59,784 nucleotides of DNA from an uncultured Eubacteriales bacterium (GTDB taxonomy: Bacteria > Bacillota > Clostridia > Christensenellales > Aristaeellaceae). The position numbers and the translations under genes are program-made. Under the pieces are notes generated by a model. The model saw only the letters and a program-made list of their open reading frames with translations. It was not told where the DNA came from and searched no databases. This document shows positions 17,098-25,541 of this stretch, in pieces. The stretch covers positions 1 through 59,784 of the forward strand of contig CACWXY010000018.1 of assembly GCA_902764915.1 (NCBI GenBank). Reading direction: 5' to 3'. Every line of letters begins with the position of its first letter. Position 1 is the stretch's first letter.

Positions 17098-18618
17098 CTA
17101 CTCTTCCAGCGAGGGAAGAAGCGGGCCATATGCGCTTTCATAGGCATGTGCTTTTCCCGATGCCTTCTTAATCTTGTCCACTTCCTGCGCGGCCTTCGGA
17201 ATCAGCTCCAGGGTCCCTGCACCGCCAATGCATCCGCCAGGACAGGCCATGCCTTCCAGAAGATAGCCATTGAGTTTTCCGCCCTTGGCGCGCATCATCA
17301 TCTTTCGGCATTCGTTCAGGCCTTCCGTATGCTCCACCTGAATCTCGCGGGTCGGATCAAGCTTTCTGATGCAGTTGACAACCGCGCTCGCCACACCGCC
17401 GCTGACAGAAAAGCCACGTCCGTCTGCACTGGCTTCGTTGGGCAGTTTCATCGCTTCCAGAGCCGTAAAATCCACGTTCCGCGCTTCAAACATGCCCATG
17501 ACTTCCTCAAAGGTCAGCACAAAGACCACATCGCTGCGCACGGATTTCCGGCTGGCTTCCAGTTTTTTGGCTGCACAGGGACCAATAAAGGCCACTTTAC
17601 AGCCGGGATGTTCCTTTTTAATCAGCCTGCCGGTGAGAACCATAGGCGTCAGCGCCATGGAGATACATTCGGCATACTGCGGGAACTCGCGCTTGGCCAT
17701 GACCGACCAGGCCGGACAGCAGGAAGTTCCCATAAAGGGAAGCTTATCCGGCACTTCCTCAAGAAAATCTTTCGCTTCCTGCATGGTACACAGGTCCGCT
17801 CCAATGGCGACCTCCACCACATCGTGGAATCCCAGTGCCATAAAAGCAGCGCGCATCTTTTCCGGCGAAAGCTCTTTTCCGAACTGTCCCGCAATGGCCG
17901 GAGCTATGGCCGCGAATACCGGCGTCTCGCTTCGTATGGCCTGAATACACTGAAAAATCTGTGCCTTATCCGCGATCGCACCAAACGGGCAGTTGGCCAG
18001 ACACATACCACAGGAAACGCACTTTTCCTGGTCGATCTCAGCCCTTCCATAGGCATCGGAATGAATCGCTTTCATTCCGCAGGCAACCGCACAGGGGCGT
18101 TCCATGCGAAGGATGACACCATACTGACAGACGCTCATGCACTTGCCGCAGCGGATACACTTCTCCGTCTCAATATGCATGCGTCCCTGACGCATTTCAA
18201 TTGCGTCCCTGGGACATACCTGGCGGCACGGCTGAGCCAGACAGCCCTGACATTGGTCCGTAATCACCACTTCATTGTCAGGACACTTGTGACAGGCAAA
18301 CTTGATAATATTCACCAGAGGCGGCTGGTAATATTTTTCCGGGTGTACGCACTCCTCCGCCCCCTGAGAGACCGGCGCATGCTCCGTAACATCGCGCAGC
18401 GGAAGCCCCATGGCAAGACGCATCCGCTCCTTCACAATTGCGCGCTCCAGAAATACACTCTCCCGATACGTCGATACTTCGCCCGGGATAATCCGGTACG
18501 GTATGTTTTCCATGTCGCTCAGATCGCCGGGCTTATAGGCATAGGATAGCCTGGCAACTTCCGCAAAGACCTTTTTCCGGATATCGTTGATAGAGGTATG
18601 AATGCCCCGCATGCCCAT
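17098..18618 (-). CDS. [FeFe] hydrogenase, group B-like, with 4Fe-4S ferredoxin domains
   Basis: A 506-residue cytoplasmic iron-sulfur protein. The N-terminal third is followed by several 4Fe-4S motifs: CQGCLAQPCRQVCP, CIRCGKCMSVCQYG and CVSCGMCLANCPFG. The H-cluster domain has the three hydrogenase signatures: L1 TSCCPAW (GTSCCPAWSVMAK), L2 as GPCAAKKLEA in place of MPCxxKxxE, and L3 MACPGGCIGGAG. This matches the single-subunit group B type, whose physiological role (H2 production or sensing) is less known than group A. The ATG follows AAGGAG with nine-base spacing. Maturases (HydE/F/G) are not in the window. Together with the neighbouring GH genes it fits a fermentative anaerobe. Confidence 0.9.
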   Translation of the reverse strand: MGMRGIHTSINDIRKKVFAEVARLSYAYKPGDLSDMENIPYRIIPGEVSTYRESVFLERAIVKERMRLAMGLPLRDVTEHAPVSQGAEECVHPEKYYQPPLVNIIKFACHKCPDNEVVITDQCQGCLAQPCRQVCPRDAIEMRQGRMHIETEKCIRCGKCMSVCQYGVILRMERPCAVACGMKAIHSDAYGRAEIDQEKCVSCGMCLANCPFGAIADKAQIFQCIQAIRSETPVFAAIAPAIAGQFGKELSPEKMRAAFMALGFHDVVEVAIGADLCTMQEAKDFLEEVPDKLPFMGTSCCPAWSVMAKREFPQYAECISMALTPMVLTGRLIKKEHPGCKVAFIGPCAAKKLEASRKSVRSDVVFVLTFEEVMGMFEARNVDFTALEAMKLPNEASADGRGFSVSGGVASAVVNCIRKLDPTREIQVEHTEGLNECRKMMMRAKGGKLNGYLLEGMACPGGCIGGAGTLELIPKAAQEVDKIKKASGKAHAYESAYGPLLPSLEE

Positions 18619-18720
18619 ATATGTTCGCTCCTTTTCTTTTCCTTCAATGACATTGTAGCAGATTGATATGGGCAGGAAAAGAGGCAGACATCCGCTTCGG
18701 GAATGTGCAGGGAGAAAGAC

Positions 18721-18936
18721 GTGAAAAAATGCCGACAGACCGATGTGCCCGCTGCAGATCTTTCCGACGCGGCGCAGTCAGAAGCGTCTTCTTCCTGTAC
18801 TTCGCGTGTCAGCTCACGGGATTGCGCCTGGCAGGCATGGAAAGATCGGCTCCCCTGTCCATGCCTGCGCACATATGCCGAATATATCACTGCTTGGGAC
18901 AGCAGACACGCGCTGCCTTCCGTTCCCTGTTCATGA
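18721..18936 (+). CDS. Possible small Cys-containing protein
   Basis: In the 420-base gap between the hydrogenase gene and the ThyX-like gene, a GTG at 18721 follows GGGAGA by five bases and opens 71 codons to a stop at 18934-18936. The product has seven Cys (for example LPCPCLRTYAEYITAW) and a polar N-terminal half. It could be a genuine small protein or chance; I know no family like it. The rest of the gap shows nothing else. Confidence 0.2.
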   Translation: MKKCRQTDVPAADLSDAAQSEASSSCTSRVSSRDCAWQAWKDRLPCPCLRTYAEYITAWDSRHALPSVPCS

Positions 18937-19010
18937 TGCCTCTTCCCTGCATTCTGTCACAGGACGCCTTACAGGATGTGCTGCATCGTTCCTGATCCCG
19001 TGGCTTCATG

Positions 19011-19039
19011 GAAAAGAAAAAAGGCAGCGGATGCTGCCT
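19011..19039 (-). terminator. Intrinsic terminator after the ThyX-like gene
   Basis: Stem AGGCAGC (19022-19028) with GCTGCCT (19033-19039) and, on the minus strand, a TTTTTTCTTTTCC tract at 19011-19021. The right arm overlaps the stop codon of the ThyX-like gene. Confidence 0.8.
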
Positions 19040-19773
19040 CAGTTCTGTACCTTCAGGAAAAGATCTCTGTTGAACATGGGAATAAACGATTCAATCTGAT
19101 CGGCAATCGCCTCACAGCACTGTTTGACCTCAGGATTCGCTGTACCGCCTGCATACCGTTCCTTATATACATGGCACCATTCTGTGAGATCCACCTTAAA
19201 CAGGAACGTCGAGGGAATGGAAAGCATATACAGTCCGCGGCGGACGTCCTTCTGTTCTTCCATGCCTTTGAGAATATAGCCGTTTACGGCTCGCACATAT
19301 GTCTTCCCGTCCACATTGATCTCCTGCGGCATTTCCATGCCCAGTGCCTTCAGTGCCAGGTCTGTGGGCAGGATCTTATCCTGGTACCATGAAGACATCT
19401 CGTAGTCAAACCGGGAGAGTCTGGTGCTGGAGCGGATAATACGATTATTGAAACGTCTGGCATGAGAATCCCAGTCGTCCTGTCCTGCCCGATGCAGGCC
19501 CTCCACGGTAATCGCCATATCAATAAACCGCATCAGCGTGATATGCCGCCAGCCCCACTTGCACAGACGTTCCAGCCAGTCGGTGACCTCTTTGTAATCT
19601 TCCTCCGTACAGGCACCCTCCCCGGGTCTGAGAAGACGCCCCTGCCGCGTCAGTGCCCGTGAGCACACGGAGAACACATGTTCCTCCAATGCCCGGCTCC
19701 AGCTGCGCTTGCTGATAAACATGGACAGAATCGCATCCTCGATTCCTGCAATGGAATGCAGATATACCTGCAT
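19039..19773 (-). CDS. ThyX-like fold protein, catalytic motif degenerate
   Basis: A 244-residue soluble protein resembling flavin-dependent thymidylate synthase (ThyX). The segment ARRFNNRIIRSSTRLSRF aligns by eye with the ThyX signature QWFRHRx7S...RY, but RHR is replaced by NNR. The C-terminal part (MLSIPSTFLFKVDLTEWCHVY...CEAIADQIESFIP) matches the ThyX helix pattern that normally ends in AQWEIR. The order of these blocks and the length agree with ThyX, so the fold is plausible, whereas thymidylate synthesis is doubtful. I choose the ATG at 19773 (MQVYLHSI), with GGAGGG six bases upstream. It is monocistronic with its own terminator. An alternative reading is a family of unknown function with chance similarity. 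Confidence 0.55.
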   Translation of the reverse strand: MQVYLHSIAGIEDAILSMFISKRSWSRALEEHVFSVCSRALTRQGRLLRPGEGACTEEDYKEVTDWLERLCKWGWRHITLMRFIDMAITVEGLHRAGQDDWDSHARRFNNRIIRSSTRLSRFDYEMSSWYQDKILPTDLALKALGMEMPQEINVDGKTYVRAVNGYILKGMEEQKDVRRGLYMLSIPSTFLFKVDLTEWCHVYKERYAGGTANPEVKQCCEAIADQIESFIPMFNRDLFLKVQN

Positions 19774-19938
19774 GAACATCCCTCCGTTGTGTTCTCTTCG
19801 CCCATAGCGCTGTCTCCGACGGCCTGTCACAGCATATCATTTTCCCGCCTTGCACCGGGGAAGGACGCTTAGGTCACCGTCGCACGCGCTTTTCTATCTT
19901 CTTCTCTTTTGCTTCTTCATATTGCTATTCCCGGGCAA

Positions 19939-19983
19939 TGAAAAAGGATAAGGGTGAGAAGGCTTCCCTTTTCAACCTCATCC
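19939..19983 (-). terminator. Probable terminator of the YjbR gene
   Basis: Just beyond the stop of the YjbR-family gene, GGATAAGGGTG (19946-19956) pairs with CAACCTCATCC (19973-19983) using G-U pairs in RNA, followed on the minus strand by TTTTTC. Confidence 0.55.
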
Positions 19984-19989
19984 CTGCAT

Positions 19990-20373
19990 TCAGCGTTTGG
20001 CTTTCGCGGCCAGATCATAACTGCGCTGCAGAAGTTTCTGGATCTCCTCATCTTTCAGATCCCCATCAAGGCAGATCGCAATCCAGTCCCATGACTGCAG
20101 TCGGTATCCCTTGCAGTAGGTCGTATCGTTCAAAAAAGAGAAACGGGAGGGATCATCACAGCGCAGATTCAGAATCAGCTTCATTCCGTCCGTCGGCGGA
20201 AACAGATCATAGACAGGCGACATACTCGTCGTTGAGGTCCCCGGGATCAGAAACAGCGATGCAAACTTTTTCTTGGTACCCGGATACTCATAATACCAGT
20301 TGTCTTTGCGTGTGCTCTGCGGCTCCACGTTATATGATGCGCGAATCAGATCGTCAAACGCTTCATGTGTCAT
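19990..20373 (-). CDS. MmcQ/YjbR family protein
   Basis: A 127-residue protein of the YjbR/MmcQ family (CyaY-like double-wing fold), suggested to bind DNA but without a proven role. Typical features are WYYEYPGTKKKFASLFL, LILNLRCDDPSRF, and the C-terminal DWIAICLDGDLKDEEIQKLLQRSYDLAA. I choose the ATG at 20373 (MTHEAFDDLIRASYN), where family members start, with GAAGGGAAAA upstream; a longer frame to 20460 adds unrelated sequence. It is monocistronic, followed by a hairpin. Confidence 0.85.
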   Translation of the reverse strand: MTHEAFDDLIRASYNVEPQSTRKDNWYYEYPGTKKKFASLFLIPGTSTTSMSPVYDLFPPTDGMKLILNLRCDDPSRFSFLNDTTYCKGYRLQSWDWIAICLDGDLKDEEIQKLLQRSYDLAAKAKR

Positions 20374-20595
20374 AATCTTTTTCCCTTCTGCCCAATGGCG
20401 ATTCCATGCATGGAAATGTATCAGAAAGCGCGGTACATGGAGCGCTTTGCGTGTATACAAATCACGTCAGATCTCATTATAGGGAAGAATACCCCATATG
20501 TCAATTCCATTCCTGAGAGGAAAGGTCTGAATTGCCATAAAAGTTTCCCTCTTCTCAACGGAACAGAACCTTGGCGGAAGCGTACAGTCCGTTGC

Positions 20596-21543
20596 TCAGC
20601 AGGTCAGCAGATGTTCCAGCATCAGCATATGCGCCTGCGACTCCACCGACGTTCCGCTTCTGTCAAAACGGGGCGAACCGCAGCTGTTCCGGACATAGCC
20701 GTCCGCATCCACGTCTGAAAGGATACACGCATGGATGGATTCCGCTGTGCCACGACAGGACGAATCCAGCAGTCCTTCCCGGATTCCCTGAAGAAGGGCG
20801 ATGGCCACCATCGCCGCAGTCTCATTGTCCGCAAAGCTCCGAAAATCCGAGAGGTCATTATGAAAGCGGCCCTGTGCGTCGCGTGTTTCCAGCATTGCCT
20901 GCATCAGGTCGCGGAAAGCCGCTTCCATCTCCCGTGTATCCTCCCCATGCCTGCGCATGACCCGGATCAGACGCAGCAGGCCTGTCAGAATCCATCCGTT
21001 GCCCACCCCCCAGGGACGCCGGTCAATCCATGTCCCGTCTGCACAGCGTATATGTCCAAACAGTCGACTGCCGGAAAGAGACAGGCATGCCGTAATGCCT
21101 CTCATCTGTCGCAGCGCCTCCGCCATATCCCCGTCCAGAGCAAAAGCCATGGGCAGAAATGCCGCAGAATCCGCCCAGATTTCCTGTGTGCCCGCCACAT
21201 GATACAGAATCCCTTCCGCACTTCGCTCGGCACGTGTGCGCAGAAAATCCAGGTTTCTCCCGCAGGCAGTCCGAACAGACGCATCAGAAACTGCCAGCGC
21301 GGGCACGAGACAGAAGGCCGAGTCCGTTACCGCCCGTGTGTTTTCCACCACACAGAGTCTGCCGTCAGGCCCTTCCCGCACAAGCATATCCTGCACCAGA
21401 TGCTGCAGCAGGCCTTTTTCCCCGCAGAACTGGCATGCGTAAGCCAGCATACCCTGTTCCCAGCACTGCCGCGTCATGCATAGTGTCGTCGTCATGATCC
21501 GATCTGCCAGGTCCGGATCCCGATATGTTCCTTCCAGTTTCAT
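20596..21543 (-). CDS. Glycoside hydrolase family 88/105 (unsaturated uronyl hydrolase-like)
   Basis: A 315-residue alpha/alpha-barrel hydrolase of the GH88/GH105 type, which removes the unsaturated uronic acid left by polysaccharide lyases (for example from rhamnogalacturonan). Signatures are TQEIWADSAAFLPMAFA (the catalytic Asp region, about residues 118-134), WGVGNGWILTGLLRLI (about 179-194) and the C-terminal SFADNETAAMVAIALLQG. It lacks a signal peptide, so its substrate must be imported. GGAGGG lies eight bases before the ATG at 21543. It is separated from rpoZ by a terminator and stands alone, though a GH31 gene lies 3.5 kb away. GH105 versus GH88 cannot be resolved by eye. Confidence 0.85.
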   Translation of the reverse strand: MKLEGTYRDPDLADRIMTTTLCMTRQCWEQGMLAYACQFCGEKGLLQHLVQDMLVREGPDGRLCVVENTRAVTDSAFCLVPALAVSDASVRTACGRNLDFLRTRAERSAEGILYHVAGTQEIWADSAAFLPMAFALDGDMAEALRQMRGITACLSLSGSRLFGHIRCADGTWIDRRPWGVGNGWILTGLLRLIRVMRRHGEDTREMEAAFRDLMQAMLETRDAQGRFHNDLSDFRSFADNETAAMVAIALLQGIREGLLDSSCRGTAESIHACILSDVDADGYVRNSCGSPRFDRSGTSVESQAHMLMLEHLLTC

Positions 21544-21560
21544 GCTTCTGTCCCTCCAAA

Positions 21561-21584
21561 AGAAAAAGGATCCCCACGGATCCT
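21561..21584 (-). terminator. Terminator after rpoZ
   Basis: AGGATCC (21567-21573) pairs with GGATCCT (21578-21584); on the minus strand a TTTTTCTTTT tract follows. It ends the yicC-remA-gmk-rpoZ transcript. Confidence 0.75.
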
Positions 21585-21591
21585 TCTCTTC

Positions 21592-21801
21592 CTATTCCTG
21601 CTGTGCGGGATTATCGTAGGTCACAAGCCCGCGGTCAATCTCTTCCACGGCAATGCCAAGCGGCTTCATATCCTTGGTATCCACCAGCGGCTGCGCGCCG
21701 GCTACCAGCTGACGTCCGCGCTTGGAAGCTTCCACCACCAGGGTATAGCGGGTATCCGCATATTTCAACAGCTCCAGTACATTCGGTTCAACAATCGACA
21801 T
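21592..21801 (-). CDS. rpoZ: RNA polymerase omega subunit
   Basis: A 69-residue omega subunit that helps assemble RNA polymerase. Recognised by position directly after gmk and the segments LLKYADTRYTLVVEASKRGRQL and KPLGIAVEEIDRGLVTY. The usual length is 65-90 residues. The ATG at 21801 (MSIVEPN) is preceded by GAGGAGG with a good spacing and overlaps the end of gmk by 14 bases. The open frame extends further upstream, inside gmk, without family sequence. Confidence 0.9.
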   Translation of the reverse strand: MSIVEPNVLELLKYADTRYTLVVEASKRGRQLVAGAQPLVDTKDMKPLGIAVEEIDRGLVTYDNPAQQE

Positions 21802-22417
21802 GATTCGTTTCCTCCTCTTCGGATATTTCCGGAAAATATCGTATGGCGCGCTGCTTTTCCGCACGGGTAATGGCGCGCAGTATCTCCATGGATGCCTCCA
21901 CGGTATCATTGACAAGCAGATACTGATACAGATGCTTCTGGGCTATCTCGCCCCGCGCATTGCGCATCCGCTTGGCAATCTCCTCTTCCTTTTCGGTATT
22001 GCGGGTATGCAGTCTGCGATAGAGTTCCTCATAGCTCGGCGGAAGCACAAACACAGAAACGCATGATGGCTCACGCTCCATGACATGCCGTGCTCCCTGC
22101 GGATCAATGTCCAGAACCACATTCAGTCCCTGGTCCATCTTCTCGTAGACCTCGCTGCGCAGCGTACCGTACCGATGATCATGCACGGTAGCATGCTCCA
22201 GAAATGCGTCCTCCTGGACTTTCTTCTCAAACGCATCCTCCGTGATGAAATGGTAATGCACATCCGGGATTTCATTGCTGCGCGGCGCGCGTGTCGTACA
22301 GCTGACAGAAAACACAAAGCTCGGATCCTCCTTCAGAAGACGATCCACCAGTGTCCCCTTCCCGGTTCCGGATGGTCCTGAGATGACAAGCAGCATTCCC
22401 TTCTTCGTTTCCCGCAT
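21788..22417 (-). CDS. gmk: Guanylate kinase
   Basis: A 209-residue guanylate kinase converting GMP to GDP with ATP. P-loop GPSGTGKGT at about residues 14-22, GMP-binding region SVSCTTRAPRSNEIPDVHYHF, catalytic LDIDPQGARHV, and lid segment around RNARGEIAQK. The length is normal. AAAGGGAGGAAAGGT precedes the ATG. The order yicC-remA-gmk-rpoZ is conserved in Firmicutes and confirms the assignment. The acidic C-terminal tail (EISEEEETN) is unremarkable. Confidence 0.97.
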   Translation of the reverse strand: MRETKKGMLLVISGPSGTGKGTLVDRLLKEDPSFVFSVSCTTRAPRSNEIPDVHYHFITEDAFEKKVQEDAFLEHATVHDHRYGTLRSEVYEKMDQGLNVVLDIDPQGARHVMEREPSCVSVFVLPPSYEELYRRLHTRNTEKEEEIAKRMRNARGEIAQKHLYQYLLVNDTVEASMEILRAITRAEKQRAIRYFPEISEEEETNHVDC

Positions 22418-22434
22418 ACCTTTCCTCCCTTTCC

Positions 22435-22695
22435 TCAGTCAGCCTCGGCGGTCTTCTGCGTCTTATCCTCCGTGCGCTGCGACAGTGTCTCTGTCTGCAG
22501 AGGCGAGAGAATCATGTGCCCCGTGTCCAGCAGAACCACCGCCCGTGTACGTCTGCCACAGGTCGCATCAATCACTTTATGATCGTCGCGTCCGTCCTGA
22601 ATCATGCGCCGTATCGGTGCGGATTCCGGAGAAACGATGGCAAGAATCCGCTGGGCGCTGACCATGTTTCCATAGCCGATATTAACTAGATTCAT
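22435..22695 (-). CDS. remA: RemA-like extracellular matrix regulator (DUF370)
   Basis: An 86-residue DNA-binding protein of the RemA/DUF370 family. In Bacillus subtilis RemA activates biofilm matrix and osmoprotection genes; here the name indicates family only. Conserved sequence: [30 protein letters not shown] and [29 protein letters not shown] polar C-terminal tail of about 15 residues is slightly longer than usual. The ATG at 22695 follows GGAGTAAGTG; an in-frame GTG one codon earlier is less likely. It lies four bases from the yicC stop, and the operon continues into gmk. Confidence 0.93.
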   Translation of the reverse strand: MNLVNIGYGNMVSAQRILAIVSPESAPIRRMIQDGRDDHKVIDATCGRRTRAVVLLDTGHMILSPLQTETLSQRTEDKTQKTAEAD

Positions 22696-22698
22696 CAC

Positions 22699-23568
22699 TT
22701 ACTCCACGTTCTGGATCTGCTCCCGCATCTTCTCGATCTCTGATTTCAATTCCACCACAAGCCTTGTAATTTCCTTGTCGGACGCCTTGGATCCGATCGT
22801 ATTGGCCTCGCGATTCATCTCCTGGATCAGGAAATCAATCTTCTTGCCACACTCGCCCTGGATGTCTGTCAGTGCACGCATCTGCTCAAAGTGGCTCCTG
22901 AGCCGGGCCAGCTCCTCATCAATCGCACACCGGTCAGCCATCAGGCCGACCTCCTGTGCCAGGCGCTGCGGATCGATTTCGGAAACCTCCAGCTGTTTAA
23001 GGCGCATCTCCAGTTTTTCCCTGTAGCGCACCGGCACCTGCGGCGCCAGTGCTTCTACCTGATTGCGCAGCTCTTCGGCAAGGGCAAGATGCGCCAGAAG
23101 GTCCGCCTTCAGCTTCCCGCCTTCCTTTTCGCCCATGGCAATGAGCACATCCAGCGCCTGCTCTGCGGCTGTCTCCGCAAGCGCGCGCAATGCCTCTGTA
23201 GCATCTTCATCCACGGATGTCTCCAGCACTCCGCTCATTCCCAGAAGCTCAGAAACCTTCAGTTTCATGGGAAGCCCTGTCATTTTGGCAATCTCCCTGG
23301 CTGCCTGATAAAGGGACTGTACCGTGCCTGCGTTCACGTGAACAAGGCTTTCCGAAGACAGAGGGACCACACTGAGAAAGACATCCACATGTCCCCGAGC
23401 AAGACGCGCGGACACGGTTTTCCGAAGCATGTCTTCCAGAAAAATCTCTTCCCGTGGCAGCCGCATTGCCAGGTCAAGAAAACGGTGGTTTACGCTTTTC
23501 AGTTCCACCGTGACCTCCCATGCTTCACTGCGTGCCACGCCACGGCCAAACCCGGTCATGGATCGCAC
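22699..23568 (-). CDS. YicC-family endoribonuclease
   Basis: A protein of about 290 residues of the YicC/YloC family, shown in E. coli to be an endoribonuclease. The N-terminal YicC domain carries SMTGFGRG and VELKSVNHRFLDLAMRLPRE; the C-terminal DUF1732 domain carries EVGLMADRCAIDEELARLRSH, FLIQEMNREANTIGSKASDKEI, and a coiled coil VVELKSEIEKMREQI. The start is not settled: the GTG at 23568 has AGGAG at a good distance, the GTG at 23577 has less space, and the family usually begins near the Met of SMTGFG. It opens the yicC-remA-gmk-rpoZ operon. Confidence 0.93.
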   Translation of the reverse strand: MRSMTGFGRGVARSEAWEVTVELKSVNHRFLDLAMRLPREEIFLEDMLRKTVSARLARGHVDVFLSVVPLSSESLVHVNAGTVQSLYQAAREIAKMTGLPMKLKVSELLGMSGVLETSVDEDATEALRALAETAAEQALDVLIAMGEKEGGKLKADLLAHLALAEELRNQVEALAPQVPVRYREKLEMRLKQLEVSEIDPQRLAQEVGLMADRCAIDEELARLRSHFEQMRALTDIQGECGKKIDFLIQEMNREANTIGSKASDKEITRLVVELKSEIEKMREQIQNVE

Positions 23569-23642
23569 ATCGTCCACTCCTCTCCCTCAGCATTGATTCT
23601 GTTTCATTATAGCAGGGTTTCCGATGCCCGGCAAGACAAGGT

Positions 23643-24536
23643 TCAGTCCACCCGCTCCCTGCCAAAGAAGAACAGGGCTACGGTTCCGGGACCGGTATGC
23701 GCCCCGATTGTCGGACCGATATGATTGATTTCCACCTTACCCTGAAGTTTCGGGAACTTTTCTTCCACCAGGTCCGCTACGGCCCGGGCATCTTCATAGC
23801 ATGCGCTCTGGGAGATATAGCATTTTCCGTCATAGTCATGCCCATTGTCTGCCAGCGCCTCCATACGCGCCACGGTTTCCCGGATCACACGCTTCTTGGT
23901 ACGGATCTTATCCCGGGGGATCAGCCGGCCCATATAGTCCACGTTCAGCAGCGGACAGATGTTCAGCAGCTGACCAACCGTACCGGCGGTCTTGCTCACA
24001 CGGCCGCCCTTGATATAGAACTTGAGATCTGTGGAGAAAAACCAGTGATGTACGCGCTTTTTGTTCTTTTCGGTCCATTCCACCAGTTCCTCAATGCCCA
24101 TGCCCGCATCCCGCTGGTCCGCCATGGCGTCCATGAGCAGGCCATAGCCGGAGGACGCAGCCAGCGAATCCAGCACAAATATCCTGCGCTCCGGATAGCG
24201 ATCCCGCAGCATGTCAGCAGCCAGGCGTGCGGAGTTTACGGTTCCTGAAATACCGCTGGAAAGAGAGACATGAAGCACATCCTTCCCGGAGGCAAGTATT
24301 TCTTCAAAGAACTCCGCGTACTCTTCCTGATTGATCTGGGATGTACGCGTATCCGCACCATGATCCATGGCATCATAAAATGCATCCATGGACATGCTCT
24401 GTCCCAGATCATCCATAAGATCTTTGCCATCCAGCTGGTAATGAAAGGGAATATAGCGAATGTCTCTTCCGGACAGATGGTCCCATGTAAGATCCACGGT
24501 CGAAGAGCACGTAATCTGATAGTTCGGCAAGGCCAT
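23643..24536 (-). CDS. DegV family fatty-acid-binding protein
   Basis: A 297-residue DegV protein, a fatty acid carrier; its relatives FakB present fatty acids to the kinase FakA. Characteristic parts are ITCSSTVDLTWDHL with ISSIP-type ligand segment IRYIPFHYQLDGKDLMDD, the TSQINQEEYAEFFEEIL block, LSSGISGTVNSARLAA, FVLDSLAASSGYGLL, and the C-terminal HIGPTIGAHTGPGTVALFF. AAAGGAAGC precedes the ATG at 24536 (MALPNYQI). Monocistronic. Which fatty acid is bound cannot be seen. Confidence 0.95.
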   Translation of the reverse strand: MALPNYQITCSSTVDLTWDHLSGRDIRYIPFHYQLDGKDLMDDLGQSMSMDAFYDAMDHGADTRTSQINQEEYAEFFEEILASGKDVLHVSLSSGISGTVNSARLAADMLRDRYPERRIFVLDSLAASSGYGLLMDAMADQRDAGMGIEELVEWTEKNKKRVHHWFFSTDLKFYIKGGRVSKTAGTVGQLLNICPLLNVDYMGRLIPRDKIRTKKRVIRETVARMEALADNGHDYDGKCYISQSACYEDARAVADLVEEKFPKLQGKVEINHIGPTIGAHTGPGTVALFFFGRERVD

Positions 24537-24674
24537 GCTTCCTTTCCCCCAAAAAATGATACAGACCATTATATGTCAAAACGTGGTTTCTGCAAAGCAG
24601 GAAAACACAGGTGTGAAAAGGGGTTCCAGGAGATGAAGAACGGCATATTCTGTCCTTTCCCGCCCGTGTCTTCC

Positions 24675-25541
24675 TTATTCCACATTTTCTTCCATAACCC
24701 GCTTCACCTGCAGTGCAGCCTGCTTGACTGCATTCTTCTTATACCCTGCCTCTGTCAGACAAGCCTGCGCGGCACGCAGGTCCATTCCCTCGACAAGGCA
24801 CTGAAAAATCCGTGCAGGAAGCGGCATTTCCGCCGGTTCCGTCTTGTTCTCCTTCACCTGCGGTTTTGCCGGGGACAGAACCAGACAGTACTCCCCCTTT
24901 TCCGTTTTGGGATTGGCCCGCATGCGCAGCAGGACATCCTCCGCTGTTCCCCGAAGGGTACACTCGTGAAGCTTGGTCAGATCACAGGATACCGATACCA
25001 TGGATCCCGGCAGTGTCTCGCAGATCGCTTCCATCAGTTCCAGCACACGATAGGGGGATTCATGGATCACGCACAGCCGGCCTTCCTGGCCGATGCGCTG
25101 CAGCTTCTCCCGCCGTTCCTTCCGATCCCGGGGAAGAAAGCCATAGAATGTCCATTCACGTGCATCCATACCGCTCACGGAGATCGCACTGGGCGCCGCG
25201 CAGCAGCCGGGCACTGTCAGCACTTCTATCCCGCGTTCCCAGCAGGCCTGCACGAAAAGGTAACCCGGGTCCGAGATACAGGGCGTTCCCGCATCCGTCA
25301 CCAGTGCGGCATCCAGGCTTTCATCCAGCATACGCTGTGCCAGAAGCACACCTTTGGTATCCTCATTGTGCATATGACAGGCTACCAGCGGGGTGTGCAG
25401 CGAAAACACCTCACACAGCTTCATGGTCTGCCGGGTATCCTCGCAGGCAATGAAGCCCACGCTTTCCAGAACATCGCGGGCTCGGGGAGACAGGTCCTGC
25501 AGATTTCCAATGGGCGTGGCGACCACGTACAGTTTCGGCAT
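24675..25541 (-). CDS. rsmI: 16S rRNA 2'-O-ribose methyltransferase (C1402)
   Basis: A 288-residue SAM-dependent RsmI that methylates the 2'-OH of C1402 of 16S rRNA together with RsmH, which acts on N4 of the same base. Tetrapyrrole-methylase-like fold: LYVVATPIGNLQDLSPRA, FIACEDTRQTMKL, LVTDAGTPCISDPGYLFV, VPGCCAAPSAISVSGM, and FYGFLPRDRKERREKL. The ATG at 25541 overlaps the rsmH stop by one base (TAATG), with AGGGAGG upstream. The close pairing with rsmH is functionally logical, since the two enzymes modify one nucleotide. Last gene of the valine T-box operon. Confidence 0.97.
   Translation of the reverse strand: MPKLYVVATPIGNLQDLSPRARDVLESVGFIACEDTRQTMKLCEVFSLHTPLVACHMHNEDTKGVLLAQRMLDESLDAALVTDAGTPCISDPGYLFVQACWERGIEVLTVPGCCAAPSAISVSGMDAREWTFYGFLPRDRKERREKLQRIGQEGRLCVIHESPYRVLELMEAICETLPGSMVSVSCDLTKLHECTLRGTAEDVLLRMRANPKTEKGEYCLVLSPAKPQVKENKTEPAEMPLPARIFQCLVEGMDLRAAQACLTEAGYKKNAVKQAALQVKRVMEENVE

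Noticed and set aside
16825..18549. A 574-codon open frame antisense to the hydrogenase and GH31 genes.
   Set aside because: The opposite strand carries two clear protein families; the antisense product is low in conserved features.
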